A stretch of DNA of 64,000 bases from Stictocephala bisonia (taxonomy: Eukaryota; Arthropoda; Insecta; Hemiptera; Membracidae): the NCBI GenBank assembly GCA_035578905.1, contig JAQJVL010000521.1, forward strand, positions 124,001 through 188,000. The letters are read 5' to 3'. Position 1 is the stretch's first letter; each line of letters starts with the position of its first letter. Positions 1-9,900 of the stretch are shown one piece after another. Under the pieces are notes generated by a model. The model had not been told where the DNA came from. It was given only the letters and a program-made list of their open reading frames with translations, and did no database searches. The translations under genes were made by a program, and so were the position numbers.

Positions 1-865
1 TATTTTTAGTAGTTCAGTTAATTACTCGGCTAGTAGTAGTTCAGATGCTCATAAATTTAAATGGTTATTCTGTTCTGGAAATGCTGTTGACTAAGTATCA
101 TCAGTATAATGACTATTTTCTTTTTATTAAACTTGACTTGCCAGTTCACAGAGAGGCCTGCACGTGGACTTTATTTAACAACTAAAGTACAAACTGTTAG
201 ATAAGTTGGAGATTCGAACCTTAGACCTTGCCCTCCACAATCCAAAGCCTTAAATATTTTTGTATTTGTAAAAAGTTAAACAATTTTATAAAAATTTTGT
301 TGGCAGTTAGGGGAAGCGGGACTTTGTTGATTAAATGGTTTATTTTAGTATAGAGAGTCTGAGTGAGTCTACATTATGGTTATTAAATTTTTTTACTTAA
401 ATCTTTCGTAGCTCAATCTTTAGTCCTACTGATGTGATAATTGATTCTTAAGAAGTTCTTAATACATATATCAATTTTGATAAAAGTGAGAATATTTAAT
501 TTTATAAATAAGGGTTTGCAATGTTCTAAGGGACATATATTTGAAATTGTTCTCACAGCTTTCTCCTGCAGAAGTAAACTGTACACTACTCTACTGCAGT
601 CCCCATACAAAAATATTCTACATTTTAATATTGAATGACTAAGTTGATATGATATTTTTTAAGGTACATAATGCATGAATTGTTTTAAAGTTAAATTACT
701 CTGGGTAATTTACTAGTGATATAATTTTTAACATATGGCACGCAAGTTAGTGTTTTATCAACAAAAATTCCTACATTTTATATGTTTATGTTTAAATTAT
801 CTTTTAACAAGTTTTTATTAACCAGTCTTTTAGAAAATCTTTTTTAGAAATTTCCTTAATTTAAA
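1..865. other. AT-rich non-coding sequence
   Basis: No gene is supported here. The two ORFs of about 65 codons near 413-638 overlap on opposite strands and lack any recognisable domain. A tRNA-like B-box remnant at about 203-253 is listed separately. This is probably intronic sequence upstream of the terminal exon at 9642. Confidence 0.5.
203..253 (-). repeat. tRNA-derived SINE remnant (B-box part)
   Basis: Read on the minus strand, the segment contains GGTTCGAATCTCC, a good match to the RNA polymerase III B box. It is preceded by a D-arm/anticodon-like stretch without a foldable acceptor stem. That fits a decayed tRNA-derived SINE better than a tRNA gene. Similar minus-strand remnants occur near 31196, 53640 and 58930. 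Confidence 0.35.
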
Positions 866-1125
866 AGAAATGCCATTTAATTTTTTAAAAGAAAGAGTTC
901 ATTTAATTTTTAAACCATTCAGATGCTTTTTTAAAAAGTGTTTTCGGTTTGCACAAAGAGATTTAAGCTGTTCAAAATATGAATTGGAATTAAATAATGT
1001 TATCAGCAAACTTTTACTCTTCAGAAAACTTTGGAGGTCGTTAATGCTTATGAAAGATAATAAAGGCCCCAGGATTGATCCCTGAAGAAGCACACCTAAA
1101 ACCACTCATAGTCTTCTACCAAATT
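866..1125 (-). pseudogene. Non-LTR reverse transcriptase fragment
   Basis: On the minus strand a 68-codon reading frame carries GVLLQGSILGPLLSFISIND. This matches RT block 4/5 of Jockey/CR1-like LINEs, usually GVPQGSILGPLLFLIYINDL. Only this motif and a short C-terminal continuation survive; the F/YADD catalytic box is not seen. The fragment resembles the better preserved LINE at 41191-42890 and is probably a short dead copy of a related family. Confidence 0.6.
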
Positions 1126-1308
1126 TTAAAGTTGGAGACACGATTGTAGTGTAAATGGAAACATCATTAGTTGCTCGATCGACTGGCATATTTTTTTGTT
1201 TGAAATATTACGGTAGTTGGGGAAGAGGAGAGAGTTGAACTGAGGAAAGTGACTCTGAGTCAAGACTAGTTTTGCCATCTAGTCAATGCGCCAATGTGTT
1301 TTTTTTTT

Positions 1309-1528
1309 CTACATAGGGGAAATATCTTTATGTACTGAGTGTGGTACAATAATAATCTTCAATTAAAGAAATACCCACAAAAACTCCTAAGGGTGATCCG
1401 CGGTGATCTAATCCGGAACCCTTTCAGATGACTTCATGCCTGGCTACGTGTCTTCTGCTCATATGAGGTCACTTTTCTATGTCATATTGGATACTTAGGC
1501 ATAAGTCAGGCACCTTTCCTCACTTTTG
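1309..1528 (-). pseudogene. R1-like LINE: C-terminal end and 3' UTR
   Basis: Read on the minus strand after removing the MITE at 1537-2458, the frame continues from 2467 as VIHA, then KSEERCLTYA and a stop. The 3' UTR of about 175 bp that follows ends in an A10 tail. This A tail marks the insertion end of the LINE, which is why the 3' boundary is set at 1299-1308. Confidence 0.65.
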
Positions 1529-1536
1529 GCGTTAAG

Positions 1537-2458
1537 TAGGGATGGTCGAACCAGTGACATTTGAATACCAGTGACAATGGTGACAGTGACAACCACATAC
1601 CAGTGACAATGGTGACAGTGACAACCACATACCAGTGACTTTTACCGGTGACAGCTGTCACCGGTGACGGCCGGGATTAGTCCAGTCACTATCCCACCGC
1701 CGTCCGTCTCAAGTGTTGTGGTGTTGTATTTGAACACAGTTTAGACTATGATAATGTTTCCCAACATTGCTTAAATTACTTAAGCGTATTTTTTGATAAA
1801 TGTAGGTTTATTAAATAAAAACAATACAATTATTTAGATTGGTTATAATTAAGATTTTTGCAAGTAGGCCTACTTTATATTATTCTAAATTATATTCATT
1901 TAAAAAATATAACAATAACTAAAACAACCTAATTGTATGTAAATGAATTCTTATATATCCAGTAGTAAACTAGTAAAATTAAATAATTATTTAAAAACCC
2001 ACACTGTTTTAGTTTTTGAGGGCAATAAATAAATTATAATTTTGCTTGCTCTAAGTTGGGAATAAAAAATAGACATAACATTATTGCCTTCACCCTACTC
2101 CGGCCGTGTCAAGGTCAAAAGACACTGGCAGCTATCTGAGCTGTCGCCGTCAGTGCGTCACCAAACACCGAGATTTCAGTTACCGATCAGAACGATGTCA
2201 CCGATCGTTTTGGAAGTAAATGTTTGGGTACCCAACCATGTCCAGGTCCAATTTCAATCCAGTGACAAGCGAATTGGTGACAAGCGCTGTGCACATGTGC
2301 GATTCACAGTAGCTTAGTTCATTCAATATCCACTTGTAGCAGTGCTAGCTGTACTGAATTCCTGTCACTGGTATTTCTCACTTTCTGTACCAGTGACTAT
2401 CGGTGACAAGCAAATACCAGTGACAAAGTCACCGGTACGTAAATATCGCACATCCCTA
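1537..2458. mobile_element. hAT-like MITE rich in GTGAC motifs
   Basis: The element is bounded by TAGGGATG-type inverted ends: TAGGGATGGTCGAACC on the left, and TAGGGATGTGCGATA as the reverse complement of the right end. It is flanked by an imperfect 8-bp target duplication, GCGTTAAG at 1529-1536 and GCGTGAAT at 2459-2466. It lies inside the last codons of the R1-like ORF. Near the left end a 32-bp unit (ACCAGTGACAATGGTGACAG and 12 more bases) is repeated about 2.5 times from 1572. Both ends are dense in GTGAC/GTCAC pentamers, which could be transposase binding sites. No transposase is encoded. The 8-bp duplication and end sequence suggest hAT. Confidence 0.75.
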
Positions 2459-2466
2459 GCGTGAAT

Positions 2467-2613
2467 TACTTTGTTGGCATAGGCCACAACAGTTCTCCAT
2501 GCTTCTTCGCTTTGCAGCATAGCCTCCACTATGGTGTCTGCCATAATAGGACCTACCACAGAGACAAGTGCTCTTCTCTTCCCAGCGAAGCACTCACACA
2601 CAAAGAATGAGTG
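2467..2613 (-). pseudogene. R1-like LINE: C-terminal segment
   Basis: The minus-strand frame reads through C-E-C-F-A-G-K-R-R-A-L and then a VGP..EAMLQSEEAWRTV stretch, which is typical of the C-terminus of R1-like LINE polyproteins. Upstream it joins in frame (H-H-S-F-F) to the piece ending at 3959, once the Jockey-like LINE and its ATGAA duplication are discounted. Downstream it joins the 1309-1528 piece. Confidence 0.7.
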
Positions 2614-2618
2614 ATGAA

Positions 2619-3954
2619 GGATTGACTATATGAGCTTCCCATTTAAAAACATCATAGCACCACAGCAACATGGCTTTGCCCGGGGTAGGTCAACAGTTAG
2701 CAATTTGGTTGTTTATGAGGATTACATTTTGTCTGCCTTCTCGAGTGGCATCCAGGTCGATATTGTTTATATTTATTTTAGCAAGGCTTTTGATTCTATC
2801 AGTCATAAGCATCTTCTGGCCAAACTTCATGGATATGGAATTTGTGGCAGCCTACTTTCTTAGTTTCACTCCTATTTGAATAATAGAACTTTCCTAGTTA
2901 GCTTCGCTAGCGCCCTATCAAGACCTTTCACCGCCACCTCTGGTGTCACTCAGGGATCACGCCTGGGCCCTTTTCTCTTCAATCTCTATATTAATGACTT
3001 GGTCAAGTCATTAAATATTGACTGCTTAATGTTTGCGAATGATGTCAAGGTCTACCGTGATATTAGAGACCCTTTTAACACTGAGACACTACAGATGAGC
3101 CTATGCTTAATTGAGAACTGGTGCATCACTAATGCTATGAACATAAATGCCGCCAAATGTTCACTGGTTTCATTCACTCGCTCAACCCAACCTCCTGTGG
3201 TATTTGACTACGTGCTCAATAGAACTGTTTTATCTTGTAGTACAATCGTCCGTGATCTTGATGTCGTCTTCTCTGCTGATCTCAGCCCTGATAAGCATAT
3301 TGACTTATCGTGGTTATGCCCTACGAATGCTCAACTTCATACTAAGAGCTTTAAGCAGTGGTCTTAGCATTGAGGCGCTGAATATCCTCTATAAGTCCTT
3401 GGTAAGGAGTATACTTGAATCCTGTTCTGTTGTCTGGTGCCCTTATCAACTCAATCACATTGAACGTTAGACAGGATCCAGCGGCGCTTCGTCTGAGCTG
3501 TTGGTGTTAGGCTCGGTCACAATTATCTTGATGTACCCATTGATCTAGTTGAAGCCTCTCTTGGACTTCTCCCTCTGTCTACTAGAAGGCAACAAGCTGA
3601 TGCTCTTTTCCTATGGGGAGTACTTCGTGGCACGGTCGATTGTTCTGACCTACTCTGTCGCATTGATCTACGTTCTTCAATATTGACCCGCTCATGCAAC
3701 CTATTTTTTTGTCAGTGGCACCCCACCAACTACATCATGCACGGTCCTCTTCCACGATTACATCGACTTGGCAACCAGCTGTGTCGTCAGTTCGACTTCT
3801 TTTATGACTGCCAATCTGCGATCAGAGGAATCTTCCAAAGACAACTTCTCCCATGAATGTTTTTTTTTTTGCTCTATTATTATTATTTTTATTATATTAT
3901 TATTATTTGTTGTACTTATCTGTAAAATGGAGTTCTCCGTAAATAAATAAATAA
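2619..3954 (+). mobile_element. Jockey-like LINE, 5'-truncated insertion
   Basis: Plus-strand RT sequence from 2630 to about 3830 is followed by a 3' UTR ending in (TAAA)n at 3938-3954. Flanking ATGAA copies at 2614-2618 and 3955-3959 are a likely target-site duplication. The two sides rejoin in frame as R1-like coding sequence, which fixes the boundaries. The endonuclease and the start of the RT are missing, a common result of incomplete reverse transcription. Confidence 0.75.
2630..3840 (+). pseudogene. Jockey-like reverse transcriptase, broken
   Basis: RT motifs appear in order. QHGFARGRSTVSNLVVYEDY corresponds to block 2, YIYFSKAFDSISHKHLLAKL to block 3 and GVTQGSRLGPFLFNLYINDL to block 4. 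The catalytic box is altered: FANDVKVY replaces the usual YADD, so the first catalytic aspartate position is Asn. There is an in-frame stop at about 2876 and a frameshift near 3300-3330. A third frame then continues into the thumb and C-terminal part (LYKSLVRSILE, HIER, later LVEASLGLLPLSTRR) up to about 3840. The element is dead by both frame and catalytic criteria. Confidence 0.8.
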
Positions 3955-3958
3955 ATGA

Positions 3959-4150
3959 ACATCATCCTCGTCCTCCGGCCAGTACTTGCACTGAGGTAAC
4001 CTGACCTTCCCCATTCATGAAGTATCTACTTCAGTAAGTAGCTGGCACAGGCAGAAATCAACTTCTCCATGGTTCCAGCCGATCCAGGCCTCGAGATCGC
4101 CAATGAGTCCACTGCCCATGAGTGCTTTCATCCCACCTGCTCTACCAAAC
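3959..4150 (-). pseudogene. R1-like LINE: central C-terminal segment
   Basis: Minus-strand translation gives WDESTHGQWTH, then after a frameshift GDLEAWIGWNHGEVDF, then MGKVRLPQCKYWPEDEDDVH. This is the order seen in R1-like proteins downstream of the RT (W-x-x-R-W-D-E-S, E-V-D-F/Y, and a Cys-rich C-x-x-C-P-G region). One stop interrupts it before MGKV. It lies between the RTE-like LINE and the Jockey-like LINE and joins the pieces on both sides, with roughly 30 codons apparently missing at the RTE junction. Confidence 0.65.
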
Positions 4151-7100
4151 CGAGCCTCAGGTATAGGGCGGGTCGCAGGTGGCGGATGACGAACGCTCCA
4201 TCAGATATGGTGGACAGCTGCAAATAAGGGGTAACCCGAATAAGCGGTCCCGGACCGAGGCGGCAGCACCAGAGGGCGTGGGAGGGTGATCTGTGGCAGG
4301 GTCACAATCAGCAAATCCACATGAGCCCGATGATAGTGCTGTGTCATGGCGAGGAAGTGCCGCCATTAAATAAGCACTGCCCGTACTGCCTTGTACGACA
4401 GGGTTTGGGTACCCAAAGGCTAGGAGAAGGATACTCCGATGTAACACCGAGGTCAGGTTAGGATCTTGGAGCTGCAGTGAAAGTCACTAACCTAGGAGAA
4501 GGTGACTCCGAAATCAAAACTCTGGTCCCCCAGGTTGGGGGTTGGGCGTTGGACCGACAATCCTACCCTGGAAAAATCATTTGTTCAGCAACGCCAACAA
4601 AATGCCTCGGACCATGATGGAACAACTGAGAAACGACCCCTGCTCAGAAATAAGGACTTGAGACTTGGAACTTGGAACGTAAGGACCCTGGCTGTGCCTG
4701 GAAAAATAAATATTTTGAATGAAGAGCTAAAAGAATATAACATTGATATAGCAGCCTTACAAGAGACAAAGTGGCCATTTTGTGGCAAACTTAATACAGA
4801 AAGTTACCAAATATTATATAGCGGCTGTGACGATGGCAGACACTACGCAGGCGTAGGTTTCGCCATAAGAAGACAGTTACTAGAATCTGTGACATGTTAT
4901 AAAGCTATAAATGAAAGAATTTGTTACATTAGGTTAAGAGGAAAATTTAATAATTTATCTGTGATTAGTTACTATGCGCCAACGGAAGAAAGCAATGATG
5001 AAGATAAAGACATTTTTTATACACAATTAGAAGAATTAGTTACCGATATTTCAGATTATGATACGCTTATAATGTTAGGAGATGCAAATGCCAAAATAGG
5101 TAGAGAAGATATATGGAGAAGTGTAGCTGGAAAAGAAAGCTTACATGAAGAAAGTAATGAAAATGGTGTAAGGTTACTAAGTTTTGCTTGCTCCACAGAC
5201 TTATTCATAGCAAGTACTAAATTTCCTAGAAAAAATATATACAAACAGACCTGGGTATCACCTGATGGACACACGGTAAACCAAATAGACCATGCTCTAG
5301 TAGATAAGAGACATCTGAGCTCAGTGACCCAGGTAAGAAGCCTAAGGGGAGCAGAATGTGGCACTGATCACTATTTAGTCTTAATAAAAATAAGACAAAG
5401 ATTAAAAATAGAAAAGAGAAAAAAGAATAAAGCTGAAGAAAGGATATTGTTTGAACCAAACAAGATAAATGAATACCAAATCGAACTGAAGAATAGGTTT
5501 GCTGTATTAGCACAAGACGCCGGAGAGGATGTAGAAAGAGTATGGGAAACCATTAAGAAAGGGGTCAAAGAATCAGCTGAAACAGTCTTTGAAAAAAGTA
5601 AGATTATTAAAAAACCATGGTTTAATGAAGAGTGCCAAAAACTTGTTCAAGATAGAAGACAAACGAAAAAGAAAACTCTCGCAGATAACACGGCGGAGTC
5701 AAAGGCAAGATACCAACTCCTAAATAGAGAAGTAAACAAAACACTAAGAAGAGAAAAAAGAAAGTATATAAACAACACTCTATTACGATCAGAGCAGGAC
5801 TGCAACCAAAATAACTCTAAAGACTTTTACAGAAGAATTAGGTTTTTCCAAAAAGGTTTTTAACCAAATGTAATAGGTGTGAAAAATCGGAATGGAATAG
5901 TAACATGTGAGCCAACTGAAATTTTAAAAACTTGGAAAGAATACTTTTGTGAACTATTGAACTGCAATGAAGATGAAGCAAGGAATATTGAAGATGAAGT
6001 TTTGGCAGAGGAGGAAGAAGATCAAGGAATCGAAGAAATTCCTTGTGTTGAGCCAACAATACAAGAAATAAAGGATGTTTTAAAAACATTCAAAAATGGC
6101 AAAGCTCCTGGTGAAGATGCGATCCCAATAGAATTAATAAAGAATGGAACCGAAGAACTTTTCATACATCTACACAAACTGATTCTACAATTATGGAAAA
6201 GCGAGAAAATGCCAAAAGAGTGGACTGAAGCAGTAATAGTCCCACTGCACAAAAAAGGGAACAAACTAGAATGCAAAAATTATAGAGGTATATCCCTTAT
6301 AAATACAACATACAAAATACTATCTAAACTTGTCTTAAACAGACTCAAATGCCATGTAGAAGAAATAGTAGGAGACCACCAAGCAGGTTTTATGAAAGGG
6401 AGATCAACAACAGACCAAATATTTATTCTAAAACAAATAACCTCAAAGTATTGGGAATACAACAAAGATATATTTGTAATGTTTGTCGATTTTAGCAAAG
6501 CCTACGACTCAATAAATATACATAAACTGTGGAAGATGATGAAAAAGTATGGATTACCTAATAAAATAATTCAGTTGGCAAAAATGTGTTTAAACGAATC
6601 CAAAGGGAAAGTAAAAATAGGGAAAGAATATACAGATACATTTAATATAAATACTGGACTGAGACAAGGATATGGTCTATCTCTATTATTATTCAACATA
6701 GCACTAGAAGAAGCTCTCAAGAAAACAAGAAATAGTGAAGGAGGGGCAAGACTTACTGATAAAATAAACCTTCTAGCATTCGCAGACGATGTAGCCATTA
6801 TAGCTGAAAACAAAAATAATCTAAAAGTGCTAACAGAAGTACTAATTGAAGAAGCAAGAAAAGTGGGTTTACAAATAAATGAAAACAAAACCAACTACAT
6901 GAAAATAAGTAGGCAAGATGATGAGGAAGACCACTTAGAAGTATTAAACTATAGGTTCCAGAAAACTAGTATTTTTAAGTATCTGGGAGTGATGATCACA
7001 AACAATAATAGAGAAGAAATAGAAATTCAGAGTAGACTCACAGCAGCAGAAAGATCATACTGGAGTTTAATAAAATTATTCAAAAGCAAACTGCTATCAA

Positions 7101-7592
7101 AAAACACTAATATAAGAATGTATAAAACTATAGTGCAACCTGTATTGCTATACGGGTCAGAAACTTGGTCTTTTACCAAAAAATCCCAGAAACGCCTTAT
7201 TACGTTTGAAAATAAAATTTTGAGAAGAATTTTTGGACCAGTAAAAGAAGAAAATGTATGGAGGATAAGGAAAAATAGAGAGTTAAAAGAATTATATGGT
7301 GAACCAGATATTGTGGGAATAGTTAAGAGTAGGAGGTTGAGATGGCTGGGCCATATTAACCGTAGAAGTGAGAGAGAGATGGTAAAGATGGTACTCAGAG
7401 GTACACCAGAAGGAAGGAGACCATTAGGAAGACCAAGGATGCGATGGGTTGATGAGGTGACGAAGGACCTGAGAAGAATGGGAGCAGATTTGGAGCTGGC
7501 AGAGGATAGAAGAGCTTGGAGGCACATGGTTGGCGAGGCCAAAAACCACCTAGGTTTCCAATGGCCACAGGAGTAAGAGTAAGTAAGTTGAG
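4151..7592 (+). mobile_element. RTE-like LINE, nearly full length
   Basis: One long ORF (4502-7576, with a single internal stop) is preceded by a GC-richer 5' region of about 350 bp. It is followed by a very short 3' end made of GTAA repeats (about 7571-7592), as in RTE-clade LINEs. The 5' limit is inferred from where R1-like homology stops (about 4150) and is uncertain by some tens of bases. It is inserted in the same orientation as the Jockey-like LINE and opposite to the host R1-like LINE. It is the youngest-looking LINE in the window. Confidence 0.8.
4502..7576 (+). pseudogene. RTE-like endonuclease/reverse transcriptase, one in-frame stop
   Basis: The product would be about 1024 residues: an APE-type endonuclease followed by a reverse transcriptase, which nicks target DNA and primes cDNA synthesis there. 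Endonuclease motifs are TWNVRTL (residues 57-63), LQETK (86-90), LGDANAKIG (192-200), QIDH (261-264) and GTDH (287-290). RT motifs include FVDFSKAYDS and the catalytic LLAFADDVAII. The C-terminus has the GHINRRS...GRPRMRW signature common in RTE-like proteins. A TAA at 5861-5863 is the only stop, and the frame continues unchanged to 7576. In RT block 4 the usual RQGDGLSPLLF reads RQGYGLSLLLF, with two substitutions at conserved positions. It is therefore recent but probably inactive. Confidence 0.85.
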
Positions 7593-7595
7593 TTC

Positions 7596-8898
7596 CTGAT
7601 GAAAGATGGTCTGCCTCTCAAAGGGGAGTAAATCAAGGTGAATGATTCCTGCCACAACAATCACTGCAGAACCACAGTAGACCCTTCATTGTATTACCAG
7701 CACATGCTTACTATACATCCTCATCTTCATCACACCCACCCAGATTTCCATGCCAGTGGAATTTACGATGGACATGAGGAGTCTTCTTTGGCTTGACTTA
7801 AGCCCACCAATATTCCTCATTAATCTGCTGAGTGACGTGACCACCTTTGCTTGCTGTCTTTTCGCACAGTGTTTCGATGTGTTCCCAAAAACATAGATAA
7901 CAGTCAAGCATCACATCCAAGTACTTTGTTGCTCTCTTGGACCTCAATGAACCCTAAAGTAAAAGGGTTAACTGTAGGGATGCTCCTTTGAGTGAGCATA
8001 ACGATTTCAGTCTTGGCAATTGTCAATTCGGGTCCATAGTTCTCTAACCAGCTTCCAACCCAGAGCATCATCTGTTTCAGTCGGAGTCCTCTCCGAGATG
8101 ACTGCGGCCACATCATCAGCGTAGCGTACCAGAAACATATCATTAGGCATCTCAAGACGAAGAAAGCTGTCGTACATAGGTCGGGACCAAAAAACAAGCC
8201 CTGTACCACTCCAGCAGTGAACTCCTTAGTTCTCCTGCCTTCTTGAGTCTTGCACATCAGCCGACGGTCCCTCGGGGAATCCTGCACAATGACCAGGAGA
8301 TAGTCAGGCACCCTAAAGGCCCGTTACAATGCCTCTAGCATGTCAAACCACCTGCCAGAGTTAAATGCGTTCTTAACGTCAAGGGTAACTAGCAGAACAA
8401 TAATGGGCTCAGCCTGATGACAAGTTACATCAGCTCGGTTGATGGTGTCGATTACCTTCGTGATTGCTGTCAACGTTGAATTACCTTAGTGGAAGCCATG
8501 GTGACAAGTCACTGGCAAATTTGAGAGCTGCAAGCAATATTGGCTGTCAAACTTTCTTTGACATGTCAAGCATGAGGTGCAGCCTGTACGCCGACAGTGA
8601 CTCTGGATTGCCCTTACCTATACTGCTCAGCATCAGTCTAGCTGTCTTCCAACATGACGGGAACACCTATTCTAATAGGTTCGCATTGAACATGCAAACC
8701 AACAAGTTCGGGTGACTCTCCACCTCCACCCCTTCCACTAAATGCCATCAGGCTTCTGAGCTTTGTTGTTCCGCATGGTGGCCACTGCTTCCACAAGCTC
8801 CTGTTCAGTGCCAGCCTCGCTCTTACCACTTCCCACCTCTTTGGATGGGTTGGGAAGAGAGCATTCACGATTGTTGTGACCGTTTCTGCTGATACGGT
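7596..8898 (-). pseudogene. R1-like LINE reverse transcriptase, broken
   Basis: The minus strand starts near 8898 with ALFPTHPKRWE (start of the R1-like RT region). It continues with VTLDVKNAFNSGRWFDMLEAL (about 8310-8400), a VPDYLL...RDRR segment, and a YADD box (about 8112-8123) that lies in a different frame from its surroundings. It ends with SRLMRNIGG..SS.RRLLMSIV and AGIIHLDLLPFERQ (7600-7680). Several frameshifts and stops separate these blocks. R1-clade identity rests on the order and wording of these motifs. The 5' end stops abruptly against the dispersed repeat at 8899. Confidence 0.75.
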
Positions 8899-9430
8899 AT
8901 CAATTTAAATTTATTTTAATTTGATTTAAATCAATATAATATCACTACATTTACTTACATGTATGAAAGTAATGTATCGTAGCTATACATGGCATAAGGA
9001 TTAAAACAAGACTAAGTAATTAGTTTTTAGTTTTAAGACCTCTAGAACACAAGAAAACAATGTTTCAGGGAATTGATAGCAACTTTTTCCTAAAAAGTTA
9101 TAATTCTGAAATTTATAAAAATTATAGAAAACATTTCTATTAACCAAGTATTAAAATATAAATGCAATAAATTGACAGGTTGTTTATTAATAATGGTGTA
9201 AACTTGATGTAAAGTGAAGAGTAGTTAAAATTCTATTACTTTTTTGTTCCAACTAGGATAAGAATAACTAAAACTTTTAATAACATTTTAATATGCATAT
9301 GTCGTAACGTACAATTGAACGAGAAAATAAATGGAGTGGAGTGGAAAATAAATAAATGGAGAAAAAAATACATTTTTTAGGCCTTTTAGTTCCTTAGAAA
9401 ACAACCTTCAAACACGTAATTTTTGAGCTA
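8899..9430 (+). repeat. Dispersed repeat, copy A
   Basis: About 500 bp here align by eye, with many small indels, to 60577-61035 (same strand) and to the reverse complement of 59985-60362. Shared blocks include TTTTTGTTCCAACTAGGATA, CATAAGGATTA and AAGTTAAAATTTTGAAATTT-like sequence. It has no coding capacity. No clear terminal repeats or target duplications are visible, so its class is unknown; it could be a non-autonomous DNA transposon or a LINE 3' region. Confidence 0.7.
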
Positions 9431-9641
9431 ACATTAAGTCAATCTATTTTTCTCTATGAAGATTACTGAAAATGCCACCTATGTAAGATTCATTAGCCCA
9501 AATGCTCATGAGTGCCTAACAAATGGGCGATACTACTATGTTAGATTAATCTTTAATATAGTAACATCTTTAACTTAAAACTTAACTTAAAATTATAATA
9601 AATTCAATTTGATTCTTACTATTTTTATTTGCTATTTTCAG

Positions 9642-9823
9642 AAGATAAAAAACTGCAACTACGCAATGCTTTTCTTCAACTGACAGATACTAGATTTTGG
9701 GCAGAGAGGATATCTAAGTTTGGAATCAAGGGCTTCAAAAAAATTAGTTTGGATGATTATGAATATGTACGAGAGTTAAAAGATGCAGTGCAAAATACTG
9801 GTATTGGGATCCGCTACTACTAA
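9642..9823 (+). CDS. Terminal coding exon of an unrecognised gene
   Basis: A pyrimidine-rich tract and acceptor (TTTGCTATTTTCAG, ending at 9641) precede an open frame ending in TAA at 9821-9823. An AATAAA follows at 9895-9900. The exon is read with its first two bases completing a codon. It encodes about 60 charged residues containing LQLRNAFLQL, RFWAERISKFG and LDDYEYVREL and ends in GIGIRYY. I do not recognise the family. Lack of stops, amino-acid composition and flanking signals make a real host exon likely. Upstream exons would lie before base 1, with the nested LINE cluster in the intervening intron. Confidence 0.6.
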
Positions 9824-9894
9824 GACAAGAGGGTATCTCTTGACATGAACTTTCTTATCTGACCTGTTCCTTATATTGAGATTGTATTTATAGG

Positions 9895-9900
9895 AATAAA
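9895..9900 (+). promoter_or_regulatory. Candidate poly(A) signal
   Basis: A canonical AATAAA lies about 72 bases after the stop codon of the 9642-9823 exon. A second one occurs at 10078-10083. The position is right for a short 3' UTR. Confidence 0.5.

Larger units (their letters stand above)
1299..8898 (-). mobile_element. R1-like LINE, 5'-truncated, split by three insertions
   Basis: Four minus-strand pieces (7596-8898, 3959-about 4150, 2467-2613, 1309-1528) read in order as one R1-like LINE. They run from the RT N-terminal region through YADD, the thumb, a WDES..WTH motif, a Cys/His region and the C-terminal tail, to the 3' UTR and an A tail (T10 at 1299-1308 on the plus strand). The gaps are filled exactly by an RTE-like LINE, a Jockey-like LINE and a hAT-like MITE. 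The element lacks its 5' half (gag-like ORF and endonuclease). R1-clade elements classically target rDNA, but dispersed relatives are common in insects, so the exact clade is inferred from motifs only. Confidence 0.75.

Noticed and set aside
4157..4447. 96-codon minus-strand ORF
   Set aside because: It is a shadow in the GC-rich 5' region of the RTE-like LINE with no domain and the wrong strand.
7027..7542. 171-codon minus-strand ORF
   Set aside because: Antisense shadow of the RTE-like reverse transcriptase.
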